This document shows, piece by piece, positions 23,061 through 35,180 of a stretch of 64,000 nt of DNA. The position numbers and the translations under genes are program-made. The stretch's first letter is position 1; each line of letters opens with the position of its first letter. This stretch comes from Antilocapra americana. Its lineage: Eukaryota; Chordata; Mammalia; Artiodactyla; Antilocapridae. The stretch is taken from positions 4,723,902 to 4,787,901 of the forward strand of contig ML662465.1 in NCBI GenBank assembly GCA_007570785.1, written 5' to 3'. The notes beneath the pieces are model-generated. The model worked only from the letters and a program-made list of their open reading frames with translations, did not search any database and was not told where the DNA came from.

Positions 23061-23399
23061 CAAACAAATGATTCTTTTTCTTCTAATTACTCCACTTCGA
23101 GATGGGTTTTGCCACTCGTAAACCTAAGAGGGTCTCACATACAAGTTCAATACCCAGCCAGGTTTGGGGATCCCGAAGGTAACAAGGCAGAAGGACGTTC
23201 TTCACATTTAGCCAGAGGGATAAGGGAGGGTCTGTGAGCCTCTGGTTTCAGGGTGCAGGGTGTCTGAGGGGTGTCAGGCACTGCTCAGTCATGTGGACTT
23301 CTCCATGGAAACTCCGTGGAAGTTACTCCATGGCTGATTAACAATTAGTCCTTACTCTAGTTTTTTTCCAACTCCCTTCACAGAAGTCATTCTGGAAGA

Positions 23400-23600
23400 A
23401 ACAACTGCTTGAACATTTTAATGTGAGGCTTAAACACTGAGGCTGTAGAATTTGATAGACCTGCATTCAAGCCCTCATTTGACCACTTACCGGTTGTGTG
23501 ACCTTATTCAAGGCATCTCTGAGTCACAGATTTCTCATCTATAAAATGAGTTAAATAATAACATCCAGCTCCTACAGTTTCTATGAGGCGATCCTAAATT
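23400..23600 (+). repeat. MIR SINE
   Basis: It shows ccacttaccggttgtgtgac, tttctcatctataaaatg and ttaaataataacatccagc. Confidence 0.75.
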
Positions 23601-23814
23601 TAACACCGATGTAACCTAGGGATAATCTCCGGTTCCCAAAACTAGCCATTGTCATCATTATAAAGTAAACCACATCCTCCCCGCTACCTCCAATGTTCAG
23701 TTTTGTCTGCAACTTAATGTTAAATCTCTCTCCTTGCTGTGTTCTTTCTTGCCCATGGACATTTTTGCAGTGGAGATAATCACAAGTAATTGAAACTGTT
23801 AATCGATATATGAA

Positions 23815-23973
23815 TGAAATGGAGTAGCCAAGAGCATAGACTAAGAAACTGGACTGCCTGGATTCAAACTCTGCCCCAGTTCGTGGCTGTGTCAATTTGG
23901 ACACATGGATCCATCTCTCTGAGATTCACCTTCTACATACAAGGGAGATGATAGGAATAGTATCTGTCTCATT
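23815..23973 (+). repeat. MIR SINE, truncated by a Bov-tA
   Basis: It includes gagcatagactaagaaactg, gcctggattcaaactctg and aggaatagtatctgtctca, ending where the SINE at 23975 starts. Confidence 0.7.
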
Positions 23974-23974
23974 A

Positions 23975-24183
23975 GGGATTCCCTGGTAGCTCAGATGTTA
24001 AAGAATCTGTCTGCAGTGTGGAAGACCTGGGTTCAGTCCTTGGGTTAGGGTAGATCTCCTGGAAAAGGGAATGACAATCCATTCCAGTATTCTTGCCTGG
24101 AGAATTCTATGGACAGAGGAGCCTGGTGAGTGACAGTCTATGGTGTCACAAAGATCAGACATGACTGAGCAACTAACACTTCA
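23975..24183 (+). mobile_element. Bov-tA SINE
   Basis: Runs from gattccctggtagctcag to agacatgactgagcaacta. Confidence 0.9.
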
Positions 24184-24184
24184 C

Positions 24185-24555
24185 TGGGGTTAGGCAATAG
24201 TCACAAGATATTTAGAACTAGGCCTGACACATGGTGAGTACTCTATAATGGTTTGCCATCATTTATGTGATTAATTTGGTGTCAGACCACTTACAAATAT
24301 GGTTCAGGGACATGTATTGACTTCTGGTGGGCACAAGCAACTCCGTCTACATGACAAGGCTCTGCTGAGCTCTGTTTGCTTGGGTTCTCTCATGGTCCTG
24401 CTAATCCCAACATCACTCAGTGATATATACTATTATAAATACACATTTGGGTGACAGCTCTGGCCATGCCAACATTCTGTGTGGGTTTTACATCTTTCAT
24501 GTGATTTTTAACAAATTTTTAAAAGCCAGCTTGCATTCAGAATCTGGTTCGACCA
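24185..24555. other. Non-genic stretch
   Basis: No gene or clear repeat is visible. Confidence 0.4.
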
Positions 24556-24559
24556 CCTT

Positions 24560-24735
24560 CTCTTTTGCTCTTTTGTCTTCAGCAAATTACTTATCCTCTG
24601 AGCTCCAGTCTTTTCCACTGTAAAATGGCAAGAATAATAGTACCTACCTTATAGGGTTGTTGTGAGAATTGAATTATTATTAAAAAGCCCTATGATGGGG
24701 CTTAGCATATTGTAAATGCTACATTATTATATGGT
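24560..24735 (+). repeat. MIR SINE
   Basis: Features: ttacttatcctctgagctc, ctgtaaaatggcaagaataa and cttatagggttgttgtgag. Confidence 0.75.
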
Positions 24736-24902
24736 AAATAATAATGAAAGATGAAATACTCTCTCCGCCAGATATCCTTAGAAGCCTTTTAAAAGAGCTG
24801 AAAATGGGCATCTGTTGATCTTGTACATTTGAGGTTTCAAGCTTGTAGCCTGCCTGACGTATGCATTAAATGGACGTATTTTATTTGTACAGCCCAGAGT
24901 TT

Positions 24903-25070
24903 CAAGCTTCCCAGGTGGCTCAGTGGTAAAGAATCCACTTGCAATGCAGGAGATGCAAGAGATGCCAGTTTGATCCTGGGTCAGAAAGATTCCCTGGAAA
25001 ACGAAATGGTAGCCCACTCCTTGTCTGGAAAATCCCATGGACAGAGGAGACCTGTGGGCTACAATCACAA
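24903..25070 (+). mobile_element. Bov-tA SINE
   Basis: Head cttcccaggtggctcagtgg and an internal small duplication (gcaggagatgcaagagatgc); the end is shortened. Confidence 0.88.
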
Positions 25071-25334
25071 AGAAAGTTTCAAGAAATTAGAATTAGTGGC
25101 CCTTATTTTTAAGTCAGGATATTTTATATAAAAATATAGATTTCTAACTTCTTTTAAGGGATGAAAAATATGGCTGCATCCTTGCAGATTGTCTCTTGGA
25201 GAGGATGTAGGGGCTGCTCACTTCAGATAGAACAAGGCACTCTCCAGGTCAGGTACTCTTGGCTTGCAACACTCCCATTACCCCACTCCTGGAATGCTTC
25301 AGGCACTTGCCTTATCTGCCTGGCTCCTGTAATA

Positions 25335-25745
25335 ATGGAAATAATAGCTAACACATAAATGAAACATACTATGTTCCAGGCACTATCTCATTCAATCTCC
25401 ACAACAGTTCTAAGGGAGAGTATTATTTATTGAATTCCCTGGTGCCTCAGGCAGTAAAGAATCTGCCCACAATGCAGGATACTCGGGTTCGATCCCTGGG
25501 TCAGGAAGATCCCCTGGAGAAGGGAATGGCAACCCACTCCCGTATTCTTGCCTGGAGAATCCCACGGGCAGAGGAGCCTGGCGAGCTACAGTCCCTGAGA
25601 TCACAAAGAGTCAGACATGACTGAGTGACTCACACACACAACACCCCTCCTAAGGATGGGAAGACATGGCTAAGTAACTTTCTAGGTTATGCAGCTGGTA
25701 GGTAGCAGAGCTGGTAGTTGAACACTCTGGACGCAGATCTGGGTT
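25335..25745 (+). repeat. MIR SINE split by a Bov-tA insertion
   Basis: Left part 25335-25429 (tgttccaggcactatctc, tctaagggagagtattatt); right part 25644-25745 (gggaagacatggctaagt, tggtaggtagcagagctg). Confidence 0.7.
25430..25643 (+). mobile_element. Bov-tA SINE, full length, inside a MIR
   Basis: It runs from attccctggtgcctcaggc to cagacatgactgagtgact and has few differences from consensus. Confidence 0.92.
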
Positions 25746-25765
25746 TTTGCCACTCCTCTGTAGTG

Positions 25766-25990
25766 GGGCTTCCAGGTAGCAGTAGTGGTAAAGAAACCAC
25801 CTGCCAATGCAGGAGACATCAGAGACACGAGACCAACCCCTGGGTCAGGAAGACCCCCTGGAGAAGAGAATGGCAACCCACTCTGGTATTCTTGCTGGGA
25901 GAATCCCATGGACAGAGGAACCCAGCGGGTTACAGTCCACAGAGTCTCACAGAGTCGGACATGACTGAAGTGACTTAGCATGCATGCATA
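25766..25990 (+). mobile_element. Bov-tA SINE, full length
   Basis: From ggggcttccaggtagcag to acatgactgaagtgactta, followed by short GCAT repeats. Confidence 0.92.
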
Positions 25991-27245
25991 CATACGCTAT
26001 AGTAACCTGCTTAGTCTAATCGAGGCAAGGTTTTCTGCAGTTATATCAATGAAATGAGAAGCACGTTCCAGAGGGTTAGTATTCAGTTCTCATGGTCATG
26101 TTAGCCAAGAGGGCTTAGTTATTGGTGTCTAGGGTCATGATTCAGGAATTAGCTGTGTAATTTCGGTGATACTCAAGGACAGTCCTACTTAGCATAGAAG
26201 TTCCTGCTGGAAGGTATTGAAGTTGGAGGGTCACTCTTATGTCTCCCAACTTAGCCCCTGAGCTATTGGACATGGAGGACAAAAATCTATCCCCCAGAAG
26301 CTGGTTCCTTCTGCTCATCCTTTACAACCACAGACACATCTTTTTCTAGGTGGCTGTACTCCTAGAAGCATTTCTAAGCATTCTGAGGATCAAGTCAAGG
26401 TAACATATCCTTTTTATTGAAAAAAAAGTGTCCCTTTCTGATAAACATAAAAACTCACCATGGCCAGGAAATTCCGATAAACCCCTATCCCAGACCCTGT
26501 GATTCTTGACTGAGTTATTCCCTCATTTCTACACAGCCTTTTAAGCAAGATTTGATCAAGCTTTCCTTCCTGAAGTCTGTATTGTAGAAATAAGACATCT
26601 TATTTCCCTTTTCCGGTTATAAAATTATACAATAATATTTGAAGATGTTGTTCAAAATACAACTCATCCCTGATTCCACACCCTGGAGATTCACTGATCT
26701 CTGAGTGATCCTCCTGGATTTTTAAAAGAACGTCTTTACCCAAATGGTAGCTTTTGAGATAATGCCTGACAACTGCTATCAAATGCTTAACATTTGAAAA
26801 TAAATTCACAAAACACAGAAGATGAACAGATGGTCTGTGAGTTCTGTCCATTCTCTGTAGCTTTCCACCACTCTCTGCAGCATCAGACATAGAGGTGTTT
26901 GAGCCAACCCCAAGTGGGTGTATTGTCGGGGGAGGCAAGTTGTCCCGAGGCTTGAACCAAACAGAGCCAGGGCTGTCTGTCTTCAGGGGCCCCACAGGAA
27001 GGCTGCACCCACAGAGGCAGTTTCAGGGGTGAGAGCAGTGCCAATAGAAGGGGTTTAAAGACATCGGGTTTCCCTGGCTGTCAGAGTAACCTTAGCTTCT
27101 TCTCATTGTTTTTCCTGGGATGATGGGGAGTCCATCTCTAACTTCACCTGTCTGGGAGCATGCCCACATTGGAAGGCTTGCTTTCAGAGTTCTCGTTTGG
27201 TCAATTTACCAGCCATTGAGTCAAACGTTATGCTTTGATCTGGTC
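25991..27245. other. Non-genic stretch
   Basis: A 131-codon minus-strand open frame (26600-26995) has no recognisable domain or splice frame. No named repeat is visible. Confidence 0.4.
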
Positions 27246-27249
27246 CCCA

Positions 27250-27665
27250 CTAGATGAATTCATTTCTTGGGGATGCTATAACAAATGACCACCAATTGGG
27301 TGGGTTGAAACAACAGAGATTGATCCTCTCACGGGTCTGGAGACCAAAATCAAGGTGTTGGCAGGTTGCGCTCTCTCTGGAGGCTCCGGGGGAGAACCCA
27401 TTCCTCACCTCTTTCAGCTCCCAGCCACTGTGTCGACCATTCCTTGGCTTGTGGCCACACCCTTCTCTGCTCCATCTCTGCCCTGCTTCCTCTGTGTGTC
27501 TGTGTCATGTCCTTGTCTCTCTTATAACATTACTTGTGGTAGCATTTAGGGCCCACCTTAGTAATCCAGGGTAATCTCTTTATTTTAGGATCCTCAATTT
27601 AATATGTAATTAAATTTAAGATGTACTGCAGTCTTTTTCCAAAGAAGGTGACTTTTACATATCCC
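27250..27665 (-). repeat. MLT1-type LTR, minus orientation
   Basis: The reverse complement of MLT1 is clear: ttggggatgctataacaaat, gttgaaacaacagagattg, caaaatcaaggtgttggc and ttagggcccaccttagtaa. Confidence 0.85.
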
Positions 27666-28235
27666 AGGGTTAGGACTCAATACCTTGGCAGGAGATTGGG
27701 GGAAGGTGGGGGACATTCTTCAGCTTACTCGCCCAGATTGTCCCCACCACTGCTAAAACCCTTCCCCCACTCACCCCCTATCTGGTCCCTTATTCCCCCA
27801 CAGCCCTTTATTCCAAGTACCACCCACAGATGGGACTAGCCCTCACCCTGCCTATGTCCCTGGAAGGGATGTTTCACTCTCTTCCAGCCCAGGCCTCTTC
27901 CCTTCAGAAAAGCCACACAGACCCGAGTGGTCTCTATAGAGACTGGTGCTGGGCTGGTTAAGTGTATTCAGCTAGGAGTCAGCGTACCAGTTTGGCAGGT
28001 AGTCCAAATCAATCATTGTGATTTTCTCTCTCGTCTCTCTGACGACCTCCACAGTCAAGGTAAACTGTACCTTTGCCTCCCCCTGCACTGTTGTGATGGA
28101 CTTCATTGACCTTCCTTTCTCCTCACCCCTATAGACCATGTTCTCTAAGGTCAACCAGATCATATCAGCCCTCTGCTACATGTGTCTGTGGGAAGACAGG
28201 ATAAAGTCCCTCTAAAGGTGTCCCCTGATCCCTGA
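27666..28235. other. Non-genic stretch
   Basis: It is C-rich in 27720-27840. No gene or named repeat is visible. Confidence 0.4.
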
Positions 28236-28237
28236 AA

Positions 28238-28332
28238 CATATATATATATATATAAATAATATAATATAATTATATAATATAATATAATTATATAATATA
28301 ATATAATTATAATATTATTATTATACATAATA
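28238..28332. repeat. A/T-only microsatellite
   Basis: A TA run is followed by imperfect repeats of aatataattatataata type for about 95 nt, ending where a BovB fragment starts. Confidence 0.92.
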
Positions 28333-28535
28333 CAAAGAGCTGACTCATTGGAAAAGACCCTGATCCTGGGAAAGATTGAGGGCAGGAGGAGAAGGGGATG
28401 ACAGAGGATGAGATGGTTGGATGGCATTGCTGATTCAACAGACATGAGATTGAGCAAACTCTGGGAGATGGTGAAGGACAGGGAAGCCTAGCATGCTGCA
28501 GTTCCTGGGGTTGCAAAGAGTCAGGCTGAACAACA
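28333..28535 (+). mobile_element. BovB LINE 3' fragment
   Basis: It includes gctgactcattggaaaagac, gggcaggaggagaaggggat and gttgcaaagagtcagg, with a shortened terminus. Confidence 0.92.
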
Positions 28536-28571
28536 ACATATGTGTGTATGGAGGGAGCTCTATACGTATAT

Positions 28572-28737
28572 ATATAAGCTAAGCTGGGTCTTCACTGTGA
28601 TGCCTGGGCTCAGTAATTGTGGTACAGCGGCTTAGTTGCCCTGAGATGTGGGATCTTAGTTCCCTGATCAGGGGTTGAACCTGTGTTCCCTGCATTGCAA
28701 CGTGGATTCTTAACCACTGGACCACCAGGGAAATCTC
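28572..28737 (-). mobile_element. CHR-type SINE, minus orientation
   Basis: Plus strand shows gggatcttagttccctgat, cctgcattgcaacgtggatt and ccactggaccaccaggga. Confidence 0.88.
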
Positions 28738-28749
28738 AACCAATCAATA

Positions 28750-29142
28750 TATCATCTTACATGGTACAGGAGACTTTATGGACGTGTTAAGGATCACCAG
28801 ATGGGGAAGTTCTCCTGAATTATCTGGGTGGACCCGATATAATCACAAGAAAGGCAGAAGAGTTACAGGTAAAAAAGATATGACAACAGAAGCAGAGGCT
28901 GGAATGATGTGCTTTGAAGATTTGACAGAGGCCACGGGCCACAGGATGCAGGTGGACTCGAGAAGCTGGAAAATAGATGCTCCCCTAGAAGCAGCTGTCA
29001 GCTCTGAGGACAACTTGACTTTAGTCCAGGAAGACTGATTTTGGACTTGTGACCTCCAAAACTATGAGAGAATGCATTGGTGTTGTTTTAAGCCACATAG
29101 TTTGCGAAAATTTGTTATAGCAGCAACAGGAAACTAATACAG
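28750..29142 (+). repeat. MLT1-type LTR, plus orientation
   Basis: The 3' half is diagnostic: gtgacctccaaaactatga, gttgttttaagccacatag and gcagcaacaggaaactaat. Confidence 0.85.
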
Positions 29143-29164
29143 CATCCAAGGAATTCTCCCTGAA

Positions 29165-29560
29165 CTTAGAACAAAGTTAAACTTCTCATCTACTAACGCC
29201 TACAAGATCTGACCCCTGCCTTGCTCTCTGGTCCCACTTTGCCGACTCTGGCCTTTCTCTGGTGACATGGGCTGCTTTCTGCTCTTTGGAAGCCCAGATC
29301 TCATGCTCTGGCACTTGCTGTTCCTTCTGTCTGGGATGCTTTGCTCTGGTCCTTATCACTGACCTCAGACTACCAAGGAGGTCTTCCCTGAGTGTTCGGG
29401 CTAAGCAGCTGATGACTCAGTCACCCCCACCCCTGCCAGGCTCTTCCCACAACCCTGCTTTGTTTTCTTCATAGAAGGTGTGGCTCTCAGCACTGTTATT
29501 CACCATGTTTAATACATATCCCTCTCAGAGCATCGACTGCATGAGAAGATGACCCAGGTT
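29165..29560 (+). repeat. L2 3' end
   Basis: L2 phrases: cacttgctgttccttctgtc, gggatgctttgctctgg, ggaggtcttccctgagtg and attcaccatgtttaatac. Confidence 0.7.
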
Positions 29561-30027
29561 CTGTTCCCTATCTGGAATAGACATGAGTCCTAAAGAGTGA
29601 TGCGATGAATGAATAAAAGAAATCTATTCATTCATATTCAGGTCTAATGATTTCTCTCTGCAGTCATGGGTTGCCTGACATAGTTTCAGCCTTTGTAGTG
29701 TACTAATGAGAAGCTCATCCTCAAGCCCAGGTTTGAGCAAAGAGATGAGGAGGATGAGATCTGGGGGCTTCTTCTGCTGGCTCCTCTCTCCATTCAATTT
29801 CCTCCTCCTTCACATCATATTTTAAAATATTTTCACCTTCTTTCCCTCTAAGCTTTCCCCTGGGCTCTGTTCACTTACAGCTAGTAGAATTTCCTGAAGA
29901 TGATCTTGGGGTCAAATATCCCCAAGAGTTCCTCGAACTAAAGTTCCATGGTGCCTTTCAGCTTTCTGATGCCCAATTAGGACAGAGATGTGATTCCAAT
30001 GCTGCTTGTGTTTAGGGGGATTCAAGG
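29561..30027. other. Non-genic stretch
   Basis: No gene or clear repeat is visible. Confidence 0.4.
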
Positions 30028-30930
30028 AAACTAAAGGAGTATGTCAAGGCTGTATATTGTTATCCTGCTTATTTAACTTATATGCAGAGTACATCATGTG
30101 AAATGCTGAGCTGGATGAAGCACAGCTGCAATGAAGACTGCCAGAAGTAATATCAATAACCTCAGATATGCAGATGACACCATCCTTATGGCAAAAAGTA
30201 AAGAGGAACTAAAGAGCCTCTTGATGAAAGTGAAAAAGGAGAGTGAAAAAGTTGGGTTAACATTCAAGATTCAGAAAACTAAGATCATGGCATTTGGTCC
30301 CATCACTTCATGATAAATAGAGGGGAAACAATGAGAGATTTTATTTTTTTGAGGGCTCCAAAATCACTGCAGATGGTGACTTCAGCCATGAAATTAAAAG
30401 ATGCTTGTTCCTTGGAAGAAAAGCTATGACCAACCTAGACAGCATATTTAAAAGCAGAGACATTACTTTGTCAACAAAGGTCCATCTAGTCAAGGCTATG
30501 GTTTTTCCAGTAGTCATGTATGGATATGAAAGTTAGACTATAAAGAAAGCTGAGTGCTGAAGAATTGATACTTTTGAACTGCGGTGTTGGAGAAGATTCT
30601 TGAGAGTCCCTTTGACTGCAAGAGATCCAACCAGTCCATCCTAAAGGAAGTCAGTCCTGAATATTCAGACTGATACTGAAACTGAAACTCCAACACTTTG
30701 GCCAACTGATACAAAGAACTGACTCATTGGAAAAGACCCTGATGCTGGGGAAGACTGAAGGCAGGAAGAGAAGAGGATGACAGAGGATGAGATGGTTGGA
30801 TGGCATTACTGACATGATGGACGTGATTTTGATGAGGTTTTAGAAGTTGGTGATGGACAGGGAAGCCTGGTGTGCTGCAGTCCATGGGGTCGCAAAGAGT
30901 TGAACACGACTGAGCAACTGAACTGAACTG
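30028..30930 (+). mobile_element. BovB LINE, 3' 0.9 kb, decayed
   Basis: It starts inside the RT domain (ggagtatgtcaaggctgta). The catalytic box NNLRYADDTILMAKSKEEL is intact at 30152-30208. Stops interrupt the frame near 30311 and in the thumb region. It ends gagcaactgaactgaactg. Confidence 0.95.
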
Positions 30931-31224
30931 AGCCTCTATTTTGAGACTAAGGGTGCTTCCTCTTTGTGGGATTAAATAAGTGCTGATTTACATTTTATTT
31001 ATGAAGGACTCAAAACTTTTGATGCAAGAAAAAAAAGTAATATTCATTCAAATGAATGGTGAGAGCCTGGCCACCCACACCGGCTCAGAAGCCCCTGACC
31101 AGACCAAGGATGGTCACAGTGCATCTCACCTTCACGGCACCTCTAAGGAGGGGGTTGGTCTGATTGATCAAGATCAAGCACATCCGTTGGACCCAGTGCT
31201 AACACCTTTCCACCTTTGTCTTTC

Positions 31225-31445
31225 ATTGTTGTTGTTCAGCCGCTAAGTGGTGTCTGATTCTTTGCAACCCCATGGATTGCAGCATGCCAGGCTCCTTTGT
31301 CCTCCACTATCTCCTGGAGTTTGCTCAAATTCCTGTCCATTGAGTCTATGATGCTATCTAACCATCTCATCCTTAGCTGCCTCCTTCTCCTTTTGCCTTC
31401 AATCTTTCCCAGCATGAGGGTCTTTTCTAATGAGTCCCCATCCCA
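31225..31445 (-). mobile_element. BovB LINE 3' end, minus orientation
   Basis: Plus strand shows cattgttgttgttcagccg, attctttgcaaccccatgg and atctttcccagcatgagg. The 79-codon minus frame (31236-31475) is the BovB C-terminal end (RRRRQLRMRWLDSIIDSMD). Confidence 0.93.
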
Positions 31446-31457
31446 TATTACATCACT

Positions 31458-31640
31458 TACAGCAAGGGTCCTCAACCTTCTGCCTGATGTGGAACTGATG
31501 TGATAATAATAGAAATAAAGTGTACAATAATGTAATGAGCTTGAATCATCTCAAAGCCATCCCCTACCCCCAGGCCAGTGAAAAAATTGTCTTCCATGAA
31601 ACCAGTCCATGGTACCAAAAAGGTTGGGAACTGCTGTATT
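31458..31640 (-). repeat. hAT-type (MER1-like) DNA transposon remnant
   Basis: Termini are inverted: cagcaagggtcctcaacc at the left and ggttgggaactgctg at the right. Between them are ttgtcttccatgaaaccag and gtgtacaataatgtaatgag. The centre is deleted. No 8-nt target duplication is obvious. Confidence 0.65.
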
Positions 31641-31939
31641 AGAGGATACTCTTTATACTCATGTGGTAGTATATGATATGACTTCCAGTGGTCTCCACTC
31701 ATGTATGTCCTTATGTCCTTTTCCTTAAGAATAGACTGGACTTCATGACTTATTTGTAATGAAGAATACAGCAAATAATGCACTGTCACTTGTGTGATTA
31801 ATTTACAAAAGAATAGAATTTTTCTAATACTGATATTCTTCGTATATTGCTTTCTTAGCTTGTGCGCCTTGATGAAGCAAGCCAACATTTTGGAAAGACC
31901 CATTTGGCAAAGAACTGAGGGCAGCCTCCAGCCAAGAGC

Positions 31940-32430
31940 AAGTGAGGAACTGAGGTTATCAGTCTGATAGCTTGCAAGTAACTGAATCTTGCCAACAACC
32001 ATGTAAGCAAGTTTAGAAGGGGATGTTTCCCTAGTTGAACCTTCACAGAAGATCATAACCCCTGTCAAAACCTCGACTGAAGCTTATAAGGCATTCTGAA
32101 GCAGAGAACCCCACTAAATTGTGCCTGAACTCCCAACTCACAGAAATTGTGACCTAGTAAATGTGGGCTTCCCCAGTGGCTCAATGGGTAAAGAATTTGC
32201 CTGCAATGCAGGATACACAGGAGATGTGGGTTTGATCCCTGGATTGAGAAGTTTCCCTGGAGGAGGAAGTGGCAACCCACTCCAGTATTCTTGCCTGAAA
32301 AATCCTATGGACAGAGAAGCCTGGTGGTCTATAGTCCGAAGGGTCACACAGAGTCAGACACAACTGAACACATACACACAAATATGTCTTAAGTGCTAAG
32401 TCTGGGGTAACTTGTTAATAGCAATAGATA
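31940..32430 (+). repeat. MLT1-type LTR split by a Bov-tA insertion
   Basis: Left part to 32163 (cctcgactgaagcttataag, actcacagaaattgtgacc); right part 32383-32430 (cttaagtgctaagtctggg, ttgttaatagcaatagata). The two join into the standard LTR 3' end. Confidence 0.75.
32164..32382 (+). mobile_element. Bov-tA SINE, full length, inside an LTR
   Basis: From gggcttccccagtggctc to agtcagacacaactgaac, with a short CA run at its end. Confidence 0.92.
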
Positions 32431-32815
32431 CAAAACACAGCCCACCTGATAGGAATTCTCCATGCAATCCAAACCACTTTAGGATTAGGATCCCACATTG
32501 GGATATGAAGTCAAATCTTCCAATAGTGACCAACTTCTCATCTACTAGGCATTTTCTTCTATTCATTTATTTCTCTCTTGGACTGGATGAAAACAGAATT
32601 GAATGTGCTTGCATCTTTTGTCCAAATACCATTGTAATCTCACCCTGACATCTGGCCTGATATTGGCAGACCATATGCTAGGAAGAGTAGCATTTTACAG
32701 GCTAAAACCCATAATGGATGGAGTGTGGTTCAGTCATTGGGTGAGATGTCTAGACTGCAAACCTCTATTGTTTTGGGAAATCAGGATTCACTTCTGGAAC
32801 CACCATTGCTTGTCT
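32431..32815. other. Non-genic stretch
   Basis: No gene or clear repeat is visible. Confidence 0.4.
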
Positions 32816-33036
32816 GGGCTTCCCAGGTGGCATTAGTGGTAAAGAACCCAGCTGCCGATGCAGGAGACCTAGGAGACATGGGTTTGATCCCTGGGATGGG
32901 AAGATCCCATGGAGGAGAGCATGACAGCCTACTCTAGTATTCTTGCCTGGAGAATCCCACAGACAGAGAAGTCTGGTGGGCTACAGTCCATACAGCCACA
33001 CAGAGTCAGACACAACCGAAGCGACTTAGCAGCCAC
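32816..33036 (+). mobile_element. Bov-tA SINE, full length
   Basis: From gggcttcccaggtggcatt to caaccgaagcgacttagc. Confidence 0.92.
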
Positions 33037-33775
33037 ATTGCTTGTCTAGGAAGTGATGAACAGCAGAATTTCATGTGTGTCAAAGCAGTTTCACATCAAA
33101 ACCAGCAAAGATACAAGACCTGAGCCCTTTGGCTTTCCGATTTTTAGAGCTAGAGATTGATAGGTGGTAATGGATGGGGTGTCCCAGATTTGGTTATCGC
33201 TTGCTTTTCATTCCTCCCTGAATTCTCCAGCATCTCAGTGTGTATGTGATGTGAGAAAAAGAACCAAGGCAGGAGTAACATGTGAATACTTCAGAACTTT
33301 GTCCTCATGGGTATGAAGAACCTGTAGTACCAGCTCTTAAGCTGACTCATTATCCAATTAACAAGCCTGAACTCTGGCACTGTGTCTGTATGTTGAGGTT
33401 GAAGAGACGGATTTCTGGTGATCTAAGTGGCCTGACCATGGTGCAGCCCAAGATGTTCCCGGAAATTTCTTGATCCCATCTATCTTAACTCTTGGAAGCC
33501 CCCTAAGTTCGTGAGTGGTGTCACTGATGGACTCTGCAGTAGATACGAAGCTGGCCACACATTTCCCCATCATTCTATTTGCCTTTGCAATGGGTTTTTA
33601 TAGTGCCTCCCATCCAAAAGTAGAGGCCATTTATCCACCCCTTGAATTTCCCTTATGGAGAAGCAGCAACCACGACATAAGATGATCCTGTGCACTGGGG
33701 TTTGCTTCCCATTGCTGCTCTTCAGAGTCCTCAAAATCACCCTATAAGGAAGGCTATGTTCTACCCTCCATGTGT
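33037..33775. other. Non-genic stretch
   Basis: Overlapping 63-71 codon frames (33282-33573) on both strands show no domain. No named repeat is visible. Confidence 0.4.
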
Positions 33776-33990
33776 GCTAAATCAGTTCAGTCATGTCCGA
33801 CTCTTTGCAAGCCCATGGACTGTAGCCCGCCAGGCTCCTCTGTCCATGGAATTCTCCAGGCAAGAATACTGGAGTGGATTGCCATGCCTTCCTCCAGGGC
33901 ATCTTCCTGACTCAGGGATTGTACCCATGTCTCCTGCATCTCCTGCATTGCAGGCAGATTCTTTACCCACTGAGCCACCTGGGAAGCCCC
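33776..33990 (-). mobile_element. Bov-tA SINE, full length, minus orientation
   Basis: Plus strand runs from tcagtcatgtccgactctt to ctgagccacctgggaagccc. Several open frames over it are SINE artefacts. Confidence 0.93.
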
Positions 33991-34655
33991 ATGTTCTACC
34001 CTGCTGGAGGGTAAATAGAGCATCTGGAGCAAAACCAAACCATACCAACTGAGCCACCTCTAGACGGGCCAGTCTGTCAAACACTGTATATGTGAACGAG
34101 GTCATCCTAGACCATCAAGTCATCAGTTGTCTTTCTAGCTGACTGAACATATACAGGCATGTCCATCAGAGATAAGCTGGGATGGCCAGACCAGAAAAAC
34201 CATCACTGTGAGTTAAACAAATGCTTTTTTTTTTTAAAGACACTAAGTGTTGAAGTGGTTTGTCACTCAGATGATTGATCTTGTACCATATGTATGTTCC
34301 CACCAACTCATCTTCTTGGTGGATTTTGAGTCACTGAAAGGCCAAGGCTATAATTCATCTGAAGGTCAAATTCATGCTCTTGTCTTTGGTGGTGAACTTG
34401 GCAATGGGGACCTCTGTGGACCCAATGCAATGACAAATGAGTCATTCTTTTAATTTTTTCTCAGTATTGACCGGTCTCATACATCACTAACTTTAAGGAG
34501 TCTTTGGGGCTACCCCAAATTTCCATCTTCAGAGAATCCACCATTGTAGTTTGTCTCCTCAGAACACATTCCCCTTGTTTCAAGAACAGCTTCCAAAATT
34601 TTTATCCCTCACCCAGTCTCAGTTAATGTGGTTTGGGTGGCACTCTGCCCATAGC
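33991..34655. other. Non-genic stretch
   Basis: A T run lies at 34227-34237. A 68-codon open frame (34247-34453) has no recognisable domain. Confidence 0.4.
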
Positions 34656-34659
34656 GCCA

Positions 34660-35180
34660 GGGGTGCAGCTCATGATGCATGTGGCAGCAGTCTCCAAGAT
34701 GACCCCGAGAGACCCTCACTTCCTGAAACTCTCACCTCATATAAGACCCCCCTCCCCCCGCCCAGAGTATGGACTGGGTCTATTGACTTGCTTCTAAAGA
34801 ACATAAAACAGTAATATGATGAGACGTCACCTCTGAGACTGGGTTGCCACTGAGATTCGCTGGCTTCCAGATTAGACTCGCACTTGATTCCTCTTCCCTG
34901 GGGAAGCCAGCTACCATGTCCAAAGACAGTTCCTAGCCAGCTGCTTATCCGGCTGCAAACAGAGGCTGTCAGCATCGTGAGATTAAGCTTGAAGTGAATC
35001 CCGTGTCCCCCAGTGGAGCCTTCACGTGTAATGCAATCCTGGCCAACAGCTTAACTGCAGCCTTAGAAGAGGCCACGCCAACCAGATTCTTGCCTACAGA
35101 CAAGAATTTCGTGTAATAAATGTTTGCTGTTTCAAAGTTTGGGAATGATTTGTTACACAGCAGTAGATAACTAATACAAT
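34660..35180 (+). repeat. MLT1-like LTR, plus orientation
   Basis: The 3' end is characteristic: cgtgtaataaatgtttgctg, gggaatgatttgttacacag and cagtagataactaataca. The 5' part is diverged and its boundary uncertain. Confidence 0.65.

Noticed and set aside
28238..28332. Possible replication origin or matrix attachment site in the A/T tract
   Set aside because: A/T richness alone is explained by a microsatellite and gives no specific evidence of either role.
31472..32068. 198-codon minus-strand open frame
   Set aside because: Its end is a MER1-like DNA transposon remnant and its start is MLT1 LTR sequence, so it is a chance frame across two old repeats.
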